The notes: generated by a model not told the origin, from the sequence alone. 64,000 bases of DNA from Bradyrhizobium sp. CCGE-LA001 (GCF_000296215.2 NZ_CP013949.1:3093501-3157500); one strand, 5' to 3'; counted from the stretch's first letter, positions 1-8,990 are shown. Program-made: numbers and translations.

Positions 1-53
1 GACAGTTGGATGACAGGAGCCGAGCGTTGCTAGAAGTTCGAAGGCTGGTGGCC

Positions 54-2258
54 TCAATCGAGCAGCTTGTCCAGCGTGATCGGGAAACGCCGGATACGCT
101 TGCCGGTGGCATGATAGACCGCGTTCGCAATCGCCGCGGGCACGCCAACGATGCCGATTTCGCCGAGACCCTTGACGCCCAACCTGTTGATGTGGTCGTC
201 GGGCTCGTCGACGAAAATCACGTCGATGTCGTGGACGTCGGCGTTCACGGGAATGTGGTATTCGGCGATATTCGCGTTCATGATGCGGCCGAAGCGGTGG
301 TCCATCAACGTCTCCTCGTGCAGCGCCATCCCGATCCCCCAGACCACGCCGCCCATGATCTGACTGCGGCCGGTCTTGGTGTTCAGGATGCGCCCGGCCG
401 CGATCGCGCTCACAACTCGCGTGACGCGGATGACGCCGAGCTCTTCATCCACCTTGACCTCGGCGAAGACGGCAGAATGCGTGTTGCGCGCGTGCGACTT
501 GTCCTCGGCGAACTCGTTCAGCTTCTCCTTCTCGATCCGTTCGACCTGGCCATGACGCATCGCATCGGCGATCGAAACGGCGCGGCTCCTGTCGGCGGCC
601 TTGGCGACCGTGCCGTCGAGGAGAATGATGTCGGGCGCATCGACGCCGGCGAGTGGCGAGGCAGGCATCGCCTTGGCGTATCGTGCGAGCTCGCGGCGAA
701 TCTCTTCGGCTGCGCCCAGCACGGCATGCGCACTCGAGGCGGCCATCCATGAGCCGCCTTCCACGGGTGCCTGCGGGAGGGTCGAGTCCGCGAGCTTGAC
801 GCTGATGTTCTCGATCGGCAGGCCGAGGGCATCGGCCGCGACCTGCGCCACGATGGTATAAGTGCCGGTGCCGATATCGGACGCGGCGCAGGAGACCTCG
901 GCATGGCCGTTGGCCGTCAGCACGATGCGGACGGCGACCGGCATCTGCAGCGCCTCCCACACGCCCGTTGCCATGCCCCAGCCGACGAGTTCCTTGCCGT
1001 CGCGCATCGAGCGGAGTGCGGGATTGCGGCGGCTCCAGCCGAAAGCTTCCGCGCCGCGGGCGTAACATTCGCGCAACTGCTTGCTGGTGTAGGGCAGGCC
1101 TCCGGTCTGGTCGCGATCCGAGTAGCACCTCAGACGCAGTTCGATCGGGTCGAGCCTGAGCGCGACGGCCAGTTCGTCCATGGCACATTCGAGCGCGCAG
1201 ACGCCCGTTGCGGCTCCCGGCGCGCGCATGTCGCAGGGGGTCGCGACGTCGAGGTCGACCAGCTTGTGGGAATGGTGGCTGTTGGGGCTCTTGTAGAGCT
1301 GCTCGGCCCAGCCGGTGTCGTTGCGCGAGAAATCCTCGTAGCGGGAGGTCACGGCAATCGCTTCATGAGTGACCGCATCGAGCGTGCCATCAGGCTTGGC
1401 ACCGAGCGCAACGCGCTCGATGGTCATGGGACGAAAGCCGAGGCCGTACATCTGCCGTCGCGTCAGCACGACGCGGACAGATCGCTTCAGTGCGAGAGCG
1501 GCAAGCGTTGCCAGCACTACCTGGTGCTGCGGCCGCAAGCCGGAGCCGAAGGCGCCGCCGACATAGGGCGAGATCACGCGGATGTCGTCCGGCTTCTTGC
1601 CGAAAACGCTGCAAAGAAACTTCTGCACGTTCTGAACGCCCTGCGTCTTGTCGTAGACCGTGAGCCTACCGCCGCCGTCCCAGACCGCCGTCGTCGCATA
1701 GAGCTCCATCGGATTGTGATGCTCGCTGGGAATGACGTAGTCCGCCTCGTGGCGAACGGCCGCCCGCGCTAGCGCTGTTGTCGCGTCACCACGCGGCTTG
1801 TGCGGCTGATCCACTTTGGCGGCCTTGCCGCGTTCGGATTCGAGATCGGTCGCAAACGGCTCCTGCTCATATTCGACGTGAACGCGGGTTGCGGCGAACT
1901 TGGCGGTCTCCCAATCCTCGGCGACGACGAGTGCGATGGGCTGGCCGTTGAACTTGATCCTGTCGTCGTACAGCGGGCGGAAAGGCGAGCCCTTCTCCGG
2001 CGCCACCTCGTCCTTCCAGGCTTCGTCCTTGTCGGCGAGAGGCGGGCGATGCGCATGGGTGAGCACGTCGACTACGCCCTTCACCTTCAGCGCCTCGCTG
2101 GTATCCAGGCGAGCGATGCGCCCGCGCGGAATGGTGGCTTCGACCACGAAGCCATGAAGGAGGCCGTCTGTTGCGAATTCGCCGGCATATTTGGCGGCTC
2201 CGGTGACCTTGGCCCGGCCGTCGACGCGCGACGTTGGTGTTCCGACATAGGCGTTCAT
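54..2258 (-). CDS. Molybdopterin-binding large subunit of a xanthine dehydrogenase/aldehyde oxidoreductase family enzyme (PaoC-like)
   Basis: 734 aa catalytic subunit that would carry the molybdenum cofactor and hydroxylate an aldehyde or N-heterocycle. The N-terminal aldehyde-oxidase a/b-hammerhead begins near residue 10 (SRVDGRAKVTGAAKYAGEF). The cofactor-binding glycine loop VGGAFGSG is at 233-240. The C-terminal GVKGLGE motif, about 694-700, places the conserved catalytic glutamate near 700. It is the last gene of a three-gene operon and starts 8 bases after the FAD-subunit stop, with GAGGG upstream of the ATG. The length and the partner with an extra iron-sulfur site fit the PaoABC aldehyde oxidoreductase group better than true xanthine dehydrogenase. 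The substrate cannot be read from sequence. Confidence 0.9.
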   Translation of the reverse strand: MNAYVGTPTSRVDGRAKVTGAAKYAGEFATDGLLHGFVVEATIPRGRIARLDTSEALKVKGVVDVLTHAHRPPLADKDEAWKDEVAPEKGSPFRPLYDDRIKFNGQPIALVVAEDWETAKFAATRVHVEYEQEPFATDLESERGKAAKVDQPHKPRGDATTALARAAVRHEADYVIPSEHHNPMELYATTAVWDGGGRLTVYDKTQGVQNVQKFLCSVFGKKPDDIRVISPYVGGAFGSGLRPQHQVVLATLAALALKRSVRVVLTRRQMYGLGFRPMTIERVALGAKPDGTLDAVTHEAIAVTSRYEDFSRNDTGWAEQLYKSPNSHHSHKLVDLDVATPCDMRAPGAATGVCALECAMDELAVALRLDPIELRLRCYSDRDQTGGLPYTSKQLRECYARGAEAFGWSRRNPALRSMRDGKELVGWGMATGVWEALQMPVAVRIVLTANGHAEVSCAASDIGTGTYTIVAQVAADALGLPIENISVKLADSTLPQAPVEGGSWMAASSAHAVLGAAEEIRRELARYAKAMPASPLAGVDAPDIILLDGTVAKAADRSRAVSIADAMRHGQVERIEKEKLNEFAEDKSHARNTHSAVFAEVKVDEELGVIRVTRVVSAIAAGRILNTKTGRSQIMGGVVWGIGMALHEETLMDHRFGRIMNANIAEYHIPVNADVHDIDVIFVDEPDDHINRLGVKGLGEIGIVGVPAAIANAVYHATGKRIRRFPITLDKLLD

Positions 2259-2265
2259 CGGACCC

Positions 2266-3282
2266 TCATGCGATCTTCTTGTGAGCTTGTGATTGCGGCG
2301 TTGCGCTCGTGGCCTGCATCAGCGTACGCACGACGGCTCGGCGCGCCAGCTCGATCTTGAATCCATTGTGCGAACGAGCGGTTGCTCCCTGCAGCAGCAG
2401 GTCGGCAGCGCGCCCGAAATGATCCGGAGTTGCCGCCTGGCCCCGCAACGCCGCTTCGGCCTCGAGGCTTCGCCAGGGCTTGTGAGCCACGCCGCCGAGG
2501 GCAAGCCGCGCTTCGCTGATCGCGTTGCCCTCCACTTCGAGCGCGGCCGCGACCGAGACCAGGGCGAAAGCGTAGGACAGCCGGTCGCGGATCTTCAGAT
2601 AACTGTAGTTCCGGGCAAAGCTGTGCGGCGGCAGCTCGATTGCGGTGATGATCTCACCCCTGCCGAGAATCGTATCGAGATGAGGCTTGTCGTCCGGAAG
2701 CCGATGGAAATCCGTCAGAGCAACGGTGCGCGCACCAGTGGGTCCTGCGGTGTGCACGAGCGCACCGAGCGCGGCCAGCGCGACGCTCATGTCGGATGGA
2801 TTGGTCGCGATGCAGGACTTGCTGGTGCCGAGGATGGCGTGGTTACGGTTGAGGCCGTCGAGCGCTGAGCAGCCTGTGCCGGGACTTCGCTTGTTGCACG
2901 GCGTCGTGGTGTCATAGAAATAGGCGCAGCGTGTTCGCTGCATCAGATTGCCGCCGACCGATGCCATGTTGCGCAGTTGCGCGGAGGCGCCGGCCAGGAT
3001 CGCGCTGGCGAGCAGGGGATAGCGCTGTTCGATCAGCGGATGGTAGGCGAGGTCCGAATTCGGCACCAGGGCGCCGATGCGCAGGCCGCCGTCGGCGGTC
3101 TCCTCGATCTCGCGAAGCGGCAAGCGAGAAATGTCGATCAGCCGGGAGGGCCGTTCGACATTCTCCTTCATGAGGTCGATCAGGTTGGTGCCGCCGGCAA
3201 TCAGCTTCGCGCCGGGATCGGCGGCGAGCAGGCGAATGGCGTGGGCAATATCGCTCGCGCGGGAATACTGGAAGTTGTTCAT
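2266..3282 (-). CDS. FAD-binding medium subunit of molybdenum hydroxylase, with an extra four-cysteine iron-sulfur insert (PaoB-like)
   Basis: 338 aa, carries electrons between the iron-sulfur subunit and FAD. The FAD loop KLIAGGTNLIDLMK is at about 26-39 and the second FAD motif ASVGGNLMQRTRC at about 107-119. Cysteines 119, 129, 138 and 157 reproduce the spacing of the additional [4Fe-4S] cluster known in E. coli PaoB, which ordinary xanthine dehydrogenase FAD subunits lack. An open frame extends upstream to 3609, but the start MNNFQYSRA gives the normal length. Its ATG overlaps the stop of the 2Fe-2S gene by four bases, indicating translational coupling. Confidence 0.88.
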   Translation of the reverse strand: MNNFQYSRASDIAHAIRLLAADPGAKLIAGGTNLIDLMKENVERPSRLIDISRLPLREIEETADGGLRIGALVPNSDLAYHPLIEQRYPLLASAILAGASAQLRNMASVGGNLMQRTRCAYFYDTTTPCNKRSPGTGCSALDGLNRNHAILGTSKSCIATNPSDMSVALAALGALVHTAGPTGARTVALTDFHRLPDDKPHLDTILGRGEIITAIELPPHSFARNYSYLKIRDRLSYAFALVSVAAALEVEGNAISEARLALGGVAHKPWRSLEAEAALRGQAATPDHFGRAADLLLQGATARSHNGFKIELARRAVVRTLMQATSATPQSQAHKKIA

Positions 3283-3770
3283 GATCGGCTCATTGCCTGC
3301 TCGATTGCCGCCACGATGTTGGGGTAGGCGCCGCAGCGGCAGAGATTTCCGCTCATCAGTTCTCTGATCTCGTCGGCATTCCGCGCACGGCCCTCGGCCA
3401 ACAGGCCCGCGGCGGAGCAAATCTGCCCCGGCGTGCAATAGCCGCATTGGAATGCGTCGTGATCGATGAAGGCCTGTTGCAGCGGGTGAAGCGCGCCATC
3501 CTTGGCGAGGCCTTCGATGGTCGTGATCTCGGCGCCATCCTTCATGACCGCGAGCGTCAGGCACGAATTGACGCGCCGACCGTCGACCAGCACGGTGCAG
3601 GCGCCGCATTGGCCGTGATCGCAGCCTTTCTTGGTGCCCGTCAGCGCAAGATGATCGCGCAATGCGTCCAGCAGTGTGGTCCAGGGTATGAGATCGAGCG
3701 TATGGTCAACGCCATTGATGACGAGATGAACCGGAATGCGTTCGGGAATGTCGTGCGCGACATCGCTCAT
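3279..3770 (-). CDS. 2Fe-2S small subunit of molybdenum hydroxylase (PaoA/CoxS-like)
   Basis: 163 aa with two [2Fe-2S] clusters. The plant-ferredoxin type site is C50, C55, C58 and C70; the C-terminal four-helix site is C109, C112, C144 and C146. Together they pass electrons from the molybdenum centre to FAD. First gene of the operon; GGGAG lies 6 bases before the chosen ATG. E. coli PaoA starts with a twin-arginine signal for periplasmic export, and no such signal is encoded here or in the upstream in-frame extension, so a cytoplasmic enzyme is more likely. The open frame extends to 4061 but that part has no family character. Confidence 0.9.
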   Translation of the reverse strand: MSDVAHDIPERIPVHLVINGVDHTLDLIPWTTLLDALRDHLALTGTKKGCDHGQCGACTVLVDGRRVNSCLTLAVMKDGAEITTIEGLAKDGALHPLQQAFIDHDAFQCGYCTPGQICSAAGLLAEGRARNADEIRELMSGNLCRCGAYPNIVAAIEQAMSRS

Positions 3771-3803
3771 GTCCTGCTCCCTGCGCCGGCGACCGAGCCG
3801 TGA

Positions 3804-3840
3804 CGTCAGCCATGCTGACGCGGAGGCACGTCGCCTCCGC
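3804..3840. promoter_or_regulatory. Two abutting perfect palindromes between the molybdenum-hydroxylase operon and the Lrp-type gene
   Basis: Positions 3804-3820 read CGTCAGC-cat-GCTGACG. Positions 3820-3840 read GCGGAGGC, a 5-base loop, then GCCTCCGC. The first lies 34 bases upstream of the small-subunit start, a suitable place for an operator. The second could be the end of the regulator transcript, which runs the same way, although no T-run follows. Either could be a hairpin or a protein site; the assignment is inference. Confidence 0.45.
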
Positions 3841-3912
3841 CCCGCCAAAGGCGTCCAACGGACAACCGGCTGCTTGGTTCCCTGCCGAATTATGGCGCCC
3901 GCGACACGGCGG

Positions 3913-4419
3913 TCAGCGTTTCGCCTCGCCGAACACCACGGTCGGCACGGCGCGGTTGACGATCTCGCGCAGCGCGAAGCTGGACTGCACCCGGGCGACG
4001 CGTGGCAGCCGCGACAACTCGGTGCGGTGGATGCGCTCGAAATCCTGGATGTCGCGGGCAAGCACGATCAGGATGTAGTCGTCGGTCCCCGACATCAGGA
4101 AACAGCGCACGACGGAGGGGCATTTCACCACCTCCGCCTCGAACGCCTTCAACGCGTCGTCGCTCTGGCTCTCCAGCGCGATGCGGACCAGCACCGTCGT
4201 CGTGAGGCCGAACTGCGCCAGATCGAGCGCGGCATGATAGGCCTGAATATAGCCGTCATCTTCCAACGCCTTCTGCCGCCGCGCCATCGCCGTGCTCGAC
4301 AGGCCGATCTTGTGGGCGAGTTCGGTGTGGCTCGCCCGCGCATTGGTCGTGAGTTCCGCAAGGATGGCGAGATCTTTCCGGTCGAGGGCCAAGGTGTTGT
4401 TTCCAGCGCTAAAGGGCAT
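3913..4419 (-). CDS. Lrp/AsnC family transcriptional regulator
   Basis: 168 aa from the chosen ATG. The N-terminal winged helix-turn-helix (LALDRKDLAILAELTTNARA, then HTELAHKIGLSSTAMARR) is at about 10-60. It is followed by a RAM/AsnC ligand domain ending SSFALREIVNRAVP. Such proteins sense amino acids and control amino-acid metabolism. It is transcribed divergently from alanine dehydrogenase 114 bases away, so control of ald by alanine or a related amino acid is the obvious inference (AldR/PutR type). A GTG 17 codons upstream (4470) is an alternative start; the ATG gives the usual family length, but neither has a strong ribosome site. Confidence 0.85.
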   Translation of the reverse strand: MPFSAGNNTLALDRKDLAILAELTTNARASHTELAHKIGLSSTAMARRQKALEDDGYIQAYHAALDLAQFGLTTTVLVRIALESQSDDALKAFEAEVVKCPSVVRCFLMSGTDDYILIVLARDIQDFERIHRTELSRLPRVARVQSSFALREIVNRAVPTVVFGEAKR

Positions 4420-4533
4420 TTTCGCGCCGGAAACCGGCGCGGACCTTTCGAGCCTAGCGGATATTTGCACGAAACCAAACTACCGGCACCGCTACGATGA
4501 TGAGCGGAATCAATGCTTGAGGAGGAGCTGAAG

Positions 4534-5649
4534 ATGCGCGTCGGTGTCCCCAAAGAGATCAAGGTGCAGGAATATCGCGTCGGGCTCACTCCGGGCGCGG
4601 TCCGTGAATATGTCGCGGCCGGGCACCAAGTGATGGTCGAGACCGGCGCCGGCAGCGGCATCGGCGCCTCCGACGAGGTCTATCGGCGGGCAGGGGCCGC
4701 GATCGCCGAAAGCGCCCGGGACGTCTTCGCCAAGTCCGAGATGATCGTGAAGGTGAAGGAGCCGCAGAAAAGCGAATGGGCTCAACTGGGCGAAAACCAG
4801 ATCCTGTTCACTTATCTCCATCTTGCGCCGGATCCGGAGCAGGCGAAGGGCCTGCTTGCCTCCGGGTGCACCGCGATCGCCTACGAGACCGTCACGGACG
4901 CGAGCGGTCACCTCCCGCTGCTCGCGCCGATGAGCGAAGTCGCCGGCCGCCTTGCGATCGAGGCCGCCGGCGCCGCGCTCAGGCGATCGGCGGGCGGCCG
5001 AGGGCTGCTGCTCGGCGGAGTGCCGGGCGTGCAGCCGGCGCGGCTGGTCGTGCTCGGCGGCGGCGTGGTGGGAACGCAGGCGGCGCGCATGGCCGCAGGC
5101 CTCGGCGCTGAAGTCACGGTGATCGATCGCTCGATTCCACGTCTGCGCCAGCTGGACGATCTCTTTGTCGGAAGGGTGCGCACCCGCTTCTCGACGATCG
5201 AGTCGGTCGAGGAGGAGGTGTTCGCCGCCGACGTCGTGATCGGCGCTGTGCTGGTGCCGGGCGCGAGCGCCCCGAGGCTGGTCACGCGCGCGATGTTGAA
5301 GTCGATGCGGCCGGGCGCGGTGCTGGTCGACGTCGCCATCGACCAGGGCGGCTGCTTCGAGACCTCGCATCCGACCACGCACACCGAACCGACCTATGAG
5401 GTCGAAGGCATCGTGCATTATTGCGTCGCCAATATGCCTGGCGCGGTGCCGGTGACGTCGAGCCAAGCGCTCAACAACGCGACGCTGCCGTTCGGCCTGA
5501 TGCTGGCGAACAAGGGCTTTGCCGCGGTGCTGGAGAATCCTCACTTGCGCAACGGGCTCAACGTGCATCGCGGCCGGATCACGAACAAGGCGGTGGCGGA
5601 AAGCCTGGGCCTGGAGTTCGCTCCGGTGGAGAGCGGGCTGGCGGCCTAG
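4534..5649 (+). CDS. ald: Alanine dehydrogenase
   Basis: 371 aa cytoplasmic NAD-dependent enzyme interconverting L-alanine and pyruvate plus ammonia. The catalytic residues of the family are at the expected places: R15 (YRVGLTP), K75 (IVKVKEP) and H96 (YLHLAPD). The Rossmann loop VVLGGGVVGTQAA is near 170-185. An ATG 21 bases upstream is in frame, but the GAGGAGG stretch inside that extension is the ribosome site for the start MRVGVPKEIK, which matches the family N-terminus. The Lrp/AsnC gene is divergent. The gene ends 3 bases from the end of the convergent next gene, leaving no room for a separate terminator. Confidence 0.95.
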   Translation: MRVGVPKEIKVQEYRVGLTPGAVREYVAAGHQVMVETGAGSGIGASDEVYRRAGAAIAESARDVFAKSEMIVKVKEPQKSEWAQLGENQILFTYLHLAPDPEQAKGLLASGCTAIAYETVTDASGHLPLLAPMSEVAGRLAIEAAGAALRRSAGGRGLLLGGVPGVQPARLVVLGGGVVGTQAARMAAGLGAEVTVIDRSIPRLRQLDDLFVGRVRTRFSTIESVEEEVFAADVVIGAVLVPGASAPRLVTRAMLKSMRPGAVLVDVAIDQGGCFETSHPTTHTEPTYEVEGIVHYCVANMPGAVPVTSSQALNNATLPFGLMLANKGFAAVLENPHLRNGLNVHRGRITNKAVAESLGLEFAPVESGLAA

Positions 5650-5652
5650 CGC

Positions 5653-6288
5653 TTATGCCGGCTTGCGATGACGACTGCCGAGCGCGGCCTCGATCGTCTC
5701 AGGTCTCTCGATCCGCTCGATCAGCATGTCGATGCGATCGCCGCCCCAGAACAGCTCGCCGTTGAACACCATGGTGGGCACGCCGAACACGCCGAGCGCT
5801 TCGGCATCAAAGATGATGCGGTCATGTTCGGCGCGTGCAGGGCCGTGCACGTAGGCCTCGAACTCGCTGGCCGAGCCGCCGCATGATGTGATGACATCCG
5901 TGATTGCGGCGAGATCGTCGATCTCCAGCTCATGGCTCCAGAATTTTCGGAATACCGTGTCATGGTAGGGGCGGAAGAAGCCATGCCGTTGTGCGAACAG
6001 CATGCCGACGCTGGAATAGAAGGCGTCGTAGATCCGTCGCGGCCCTTTCATGATGAGCCCCTGCGCATTGGCATGGCGGCGCGCGTCCATATAGGCGTAG
6101 CGCACTTTGCGCCAGAAATGCGGTGTGCGCTCCTCAACCGTCCCCATGAATTCCGCGACACGCAGCGTGTAAGGCAGCCATTCGATCTCGACGCCGTGTG
6201 TCTCTTCGAGCGTGAACAGACGCTTATTCGCGACGAATGCGTAGGGGCTCTTGTAGTCGGTGTAGACGCGCACGATTGGCTTGGGCAC
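5653..6288 (-). CDS. DsbA-fold protein of the 2-hydroxychromene-2-carboxylate isomerase family
   Basis: 211 aa. It starts with a thioredoxin strand and the segment YTDYKSPYAFVANKRL, in which serine stands where DsbA proteins have cysteine, as in HCCA isomerases and kappa-class glutathione transferases. The C-terminus has the cis-proline motif GVFGVPTMVFNGELFWGGDR. Such enzymes use glutathione to isomerise intermediates of aromatic degradation; the substrate here is unknown. The start chosen is GTG at 6288, because AAGGGAG lies 6 bases upstream. A GTG at 6315 is in frame but its AAGGA touches the codon directly. A monocistronic gene. Confidence 0.75.
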   Translation of the reverse strand: MPKPIVRVYTDYKSPYAFVANKRLFTLEETHGVEIEWLPYTLRVAEFMGTVEERTPHFWRKVRYAYMDARRHANAQGLIMKGPRRIYDAFYSSVGMLFAQRHGFFRPYHDTVFRKFWSHELEIDDLAAITDVITSCGGSASEFEAYVHGPARAEHDRIIFDAEALGVFGVPTMVFNGELFWGGDRIDMLIERIERPETIEAALGSRHRKPA

Positions 6289-6348
6289 GGTCGGCTCCCT
6301 TTGGACGTGTGGCACTCCTTGGCGGGCGGGAAGTTAACTCGCGAATTC

Positions 6349-6428
6349 CGTCATTGCGAGCGCAGCGAAGCAATCCAGCGTCTCACTGCGGAAAGATTCA
6401 GGATTGCTTCGCCGCGCTCGCAATGACG
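6349..6428. repeat. Intergenic palindromic repeat (cattgcgagcgcagcgaagc family)
   Basis: Two 28-base arms (6349-6376 and 6401-6428) are inverted copies with a single mismatch, separated by 24 bases. The arms contain CATTGCGAGCGCAGCGAAGC. It fills the gap between two minus-strand genes. I recognise this motif as a common extragenic palindrome in Bradyrhizobium genomes; it could serve as a transcript-end hairpin for the monooxygenase gene side or be a non-autonomous mobile repeat. Confidence 0.75.
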
Positions 6429-6441
6429 ATGTGGCAAGAGG

Positions 6442-8352
6442 TTACCCCTTCGTAAGCCGGTACTGCCCCATATCCGGATCATGCGTCATGCGCCAGTAAT
6501 CCACGAACCGCCACGGCATCGCCGAAAACACCCGGCCGCTCGCATTGCGGTAGTAGGTGCTCATGCCCGGGTGGGTCCAGATCATCGCCTCGTGCTCGGC
6601 ATCGACCTTGCGGACGTAATCATCGAGCACGTCCTGACGGACGTCGATGGCGGCGACGTCGTGCTCGATCATGTCGGCGAGGCAAGCCGAGATGTAGCGG
6701 CTCTGGCACTCCGACTGGAAGATGACGCTGCCGCCATGGGCAGGGCCTGAATTCGGCCCGAGCATGCAGAAGAAGTTCGGAAAGCCCGGCACGGTGAGGC
6801 CGAGATACGCAGTTGGATTGTCGTTGGCCCAAGCCTCACGCAAATCCTTGTCGTCGCGGCCACGGATGTTCAGGCGCGCTGCCATCTCCGTGACCTTGAA
6901 GCCGGTTGCGACCACGATGATATCGGCGGGCCGGTGCTTGCCGTCGGCGGTGACGATGCCGCTCTCGTCGAAATGATCGATCGCATCGGTGACCAATTCG
7001 ACATTTTGTCGGGTCAGCGTCTTGAACCAGTTGTTGTCGAGCAGGATGCGCTTGCCGTAGGGCGGATAGGTCGGCACGCATTTTTCGATCAGATCGGGCC
7101 GATCCTTCAGCTCGGACAGGATGAAATCGGTCAGTTCCTGCCGATGCCGGTCATTGCCCTTGTTGACGGCGCGCTCCGGATGCGGCCAGGCCGGATCCTT
7201 GCGGAGGAAAGGCAGGAGGCCGTCGCCGTAGCGCCAGAACATGTTGAAGCGATACCACTGCACATAAAACGGCAGATGCGCCAGCAGCCAGCGCGCGCCC
7301 TCGCTGATCGGATCGGCGTAGCCCTTCACCGGCCGCGCCCATTGCGCGCTGCGCTGGTAGACGGTGACGGAGGCCACGCGGCAGGCGATCGAGGGCACCA
7401 GCTGCATCGATGTTGCGCCGGTGCCGATCACGGCGACATGCTTGCCGTCGAGATTGATCTCGTCGGACCATAGTGCCGAGTGCAGGATCGTGCCCTTGAA
7501 GTCTTCCTCGCCTTTGAAATGGGCGCGCGAGGGATCGTTGAGCTGGCCGATGGCCGAGACCAGCGCAGTGGATTCGAAAATCTCCTCGCCATCCTTTGTC
7601 TTGAGGGTGGAGATCCAGCGCCGCTTGGCTTCGTCCCAGCGCGACGAGGTCAATTCTGTGTTGATCCGCAAATGCTTGCGGATGCCGTATTCCTCCGCGA
7701 CCTTCTGGAGATAGCCGAGCAGCTCCTCGCGCTGGCAGAAATAGCGCGTCCATGCGTTGCCCGAGCCGAACGAGTAGGAATAGGAATGGTTCGGCGTGTC
7801 GACGCCACAGCCGGGATAGCGATTGATCCACCAGGTGCCGCCGAGCTCGGCGTTCTTCTCGACGATGGTGTAGGGAATTCCGAGATGGCCGAGCGCCACG
7901 CCGAGCGCGATGGCACAGACGCCGGCGCCGACGATCAGCACATGCTGGTCGGCAAGCTTGTCGTCTGCTGGACGCTCGGTCCATCGCGCCTGGCGCGGCA
8001 CGAAACCCATTTCCTCGCGCATCAGGGGGGCATATTCCGGCGCGACGTTCTCGCCGAGACACGCGCGCATCATCTTCAGCAGCAGCTCGTCGCCGGGATC
8101 GGCGATGACGGGTTTTGGCGTGCCATTGGTGAAGAGTTCGACGACGGCGGCGCGGATCTCGTCCTGGATGTCTCTGGGCACGCCGGCCTCGGGATCGGGA
8201 ATGAGGCGAATGTCGCGCTTGGGGAGGTAGGGCGGCGCGAGCCACTTCTCGTCACCGGTCATGTGCACCAGCACCATCAGCAGACAGCGGATGTCTCCTT
8301 CGGCGATCGTGGAGGCGAGATCGAGCGGCTTGTGTGGAGATGCGATGTTCAT
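6442..8352 (-). CDS. Flavin-containing Baeyer-Villiger monooxygenase (4-hydroxyacetophenone monooxygenase type)
   Basis: 636 aa, FAD- and NADPH-dependent, inserts oxygen next to a ketone to give an ester or lactone. First Rossmann motif VGAGVCAIAL at 141-150; GGTWWINRYPGCGVD near 171-185; the Baeyer-Villiger fingerprint F285-K-G-x3-H291-x3-W295; second nucleotide motif VIGTGATS at 308-315. The roughly 135-residue extension before the first Rossmann fold and the total length are typical of the HAPMO subgroup. Its ATG overlaps the TetR stop by four bases. Third gene of the ligase-TetR-monooxygenase operon, so the product may be an ester or acid that the ligase activates, but the substrate is not evident. 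Confidence 0.88.
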   Translation of the reverse strand: MNIASPHKPLDLASTIAEGDIRCLLMVLVHMTGDEKWLAPPYLPKRDIRLIPDPEAGVPRDIQDEIRAAVVELFTNGTPKPVIADPGDELLLKMMRACLGENVAPEYAPLMREEMGFVPRQARWTERPADDKLADQHVLIVGAGVCAIALGVALGHLGIPYTIVEKNAELGGTWWINRYPGCGVDTPNHSYSYSFGSGNAWTRYFCQREELLGYLQKVAEEYGIRKHLRINTELTSSRWDEAKRRWISTLKTKDGEEIFESTALVSAIGQLNDPSRAHFKGEEDFKGTILHSALWSDEINLDGKHVAVIGTGATSMQLVPSIACRVASVTVYQRSAQWARPVKGYADPISEGARWLLAHLPFYVQWYRFNMFWRYGDGLLPFLRKDPAWPHPERAVNKGNDRHRQELTDFILSELKDRPDLIEKCVPTYPPYGKRILLDNNWFKTLTRQNVELVTDAIDHFDESGIVTADGKHRPADIIVVATGFKVTEMAARLNIRGRDDKDLREAWANDNPTAYLGLTVPGFPNFFCMLGPNSGPAHGGSVIFQSECQSRYISACLADMIEHDVAAIDVRQDVLDDYVRKVDAEHEAMIWTHPGMSTYYRNASGRVFSAMPWRFVDYWRMTHDPDMGQYRLTKG

Positions 8353-8990
8353 GGCGTGTCCTGATCTCCGGATGCAGTGAAGAGGCCGCGCGTCATCAGC
8401 TTGCGATAGGCAGAGATGACGTGATCGGGCACGACGGTGACGACGCCTTCCGAATAGGAGTAGCGTCGGCTGAGATAGCCGCGCGAGCCCATCAGCATGT
8501 GAACGATCGCCTCGAATTCCTCGTCGCTGTAGTCCTCTATGGCGCCGGCAAGGCGAGCCCGGCGCAGGATGCGGACATAGGCGGTCGCGATGTTGTCGAG
8601 ATGCTTCTGATAGCCGATGGGTGCGAAGAACTCGGCTTCGTTGAGGATGCGCAGGAATTCCGGGACCTCGCGTATGAAATCGAAGAAGGCGGAGAAGCGC
8701 GCGATCTCCTGCCGGGCCGCATCCGCGGTGCCGGTGCGGGCGCGGATGAACTCGACCATGTCGAGACCGATCTTGGGCAGGAGCTGATCGAGCAGCTCCT
8801 GCCGGTTTTCGAAATGATTGTAGAAGGTGCCCTGCGCGACGCCGGCTTCCTCGGTGATGCGCGCGACCGAGGCTTCGGCATAGCCATGCTTGCCGACCAC
8901 CTTGGTGGCGGCCTCGAAGATCTTCTGCTTGGTCCAGGCGTTGCGCTCGACACGGTTGAGCTTTGTGACCTTGGCGTTCACTTGCGTCAT
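8349..8990 (-). CDS. TetR/AcrR family transcriptional regulator
   Basis: 213 aa. N-terminal TetR DNA-binding domain with the helix-turn-helix VARITEEAGVAQGTFYNHFENRQELLDQLL at about 40-70; the C-terminal ligand domain is not assignable by eye. It lies between the ligase and the monooxygenase with four-base overlaps on both sides, so it is co-expressed with the genes it most likely controls. The palindrome at 10522-10546 upstream of the first gene is its probable operator, giving autoregulation. The effector could be an acyl-CoA or the ketone substrate (inference). Confidence 0.88.
   Translation of the reverse strand: MTQVNAKVTKLNRVERNAWTKQKIFEAATKVVGKHGYAEASVARITEEAGVAQGTFYNHFENRQELLDQLLPKIGLDMVEFIRARTGTADAARQEIARFSAFFDFIREVPEFLRILNEAEFFAPIGYQKHLDNIATAYVRILRRARLAGAIEDYSDEEFEAIVHMLMGSRGYLSRRYSYSEGVVTVVPDHVISAYRKLMTRGLFTASGDQDTP

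Noticed and set aside
6..752. Long plus-strand open frame at the window start and many similar frames opposite real genes (for example 34320-36971 and 47351-49399)
   Set aside because: They are antisense shadows in GC-rich DNA: composition rich in Arg/Asp/Gly/His without domains, lying fully over genes with clear motifs.
6349..6428. Possible CRISPR or tandem repeat
   Set aside because: Only one inverted pair of arms with a 24-base centre, no repeated spacer structure; it fits an extragenic palindrome.
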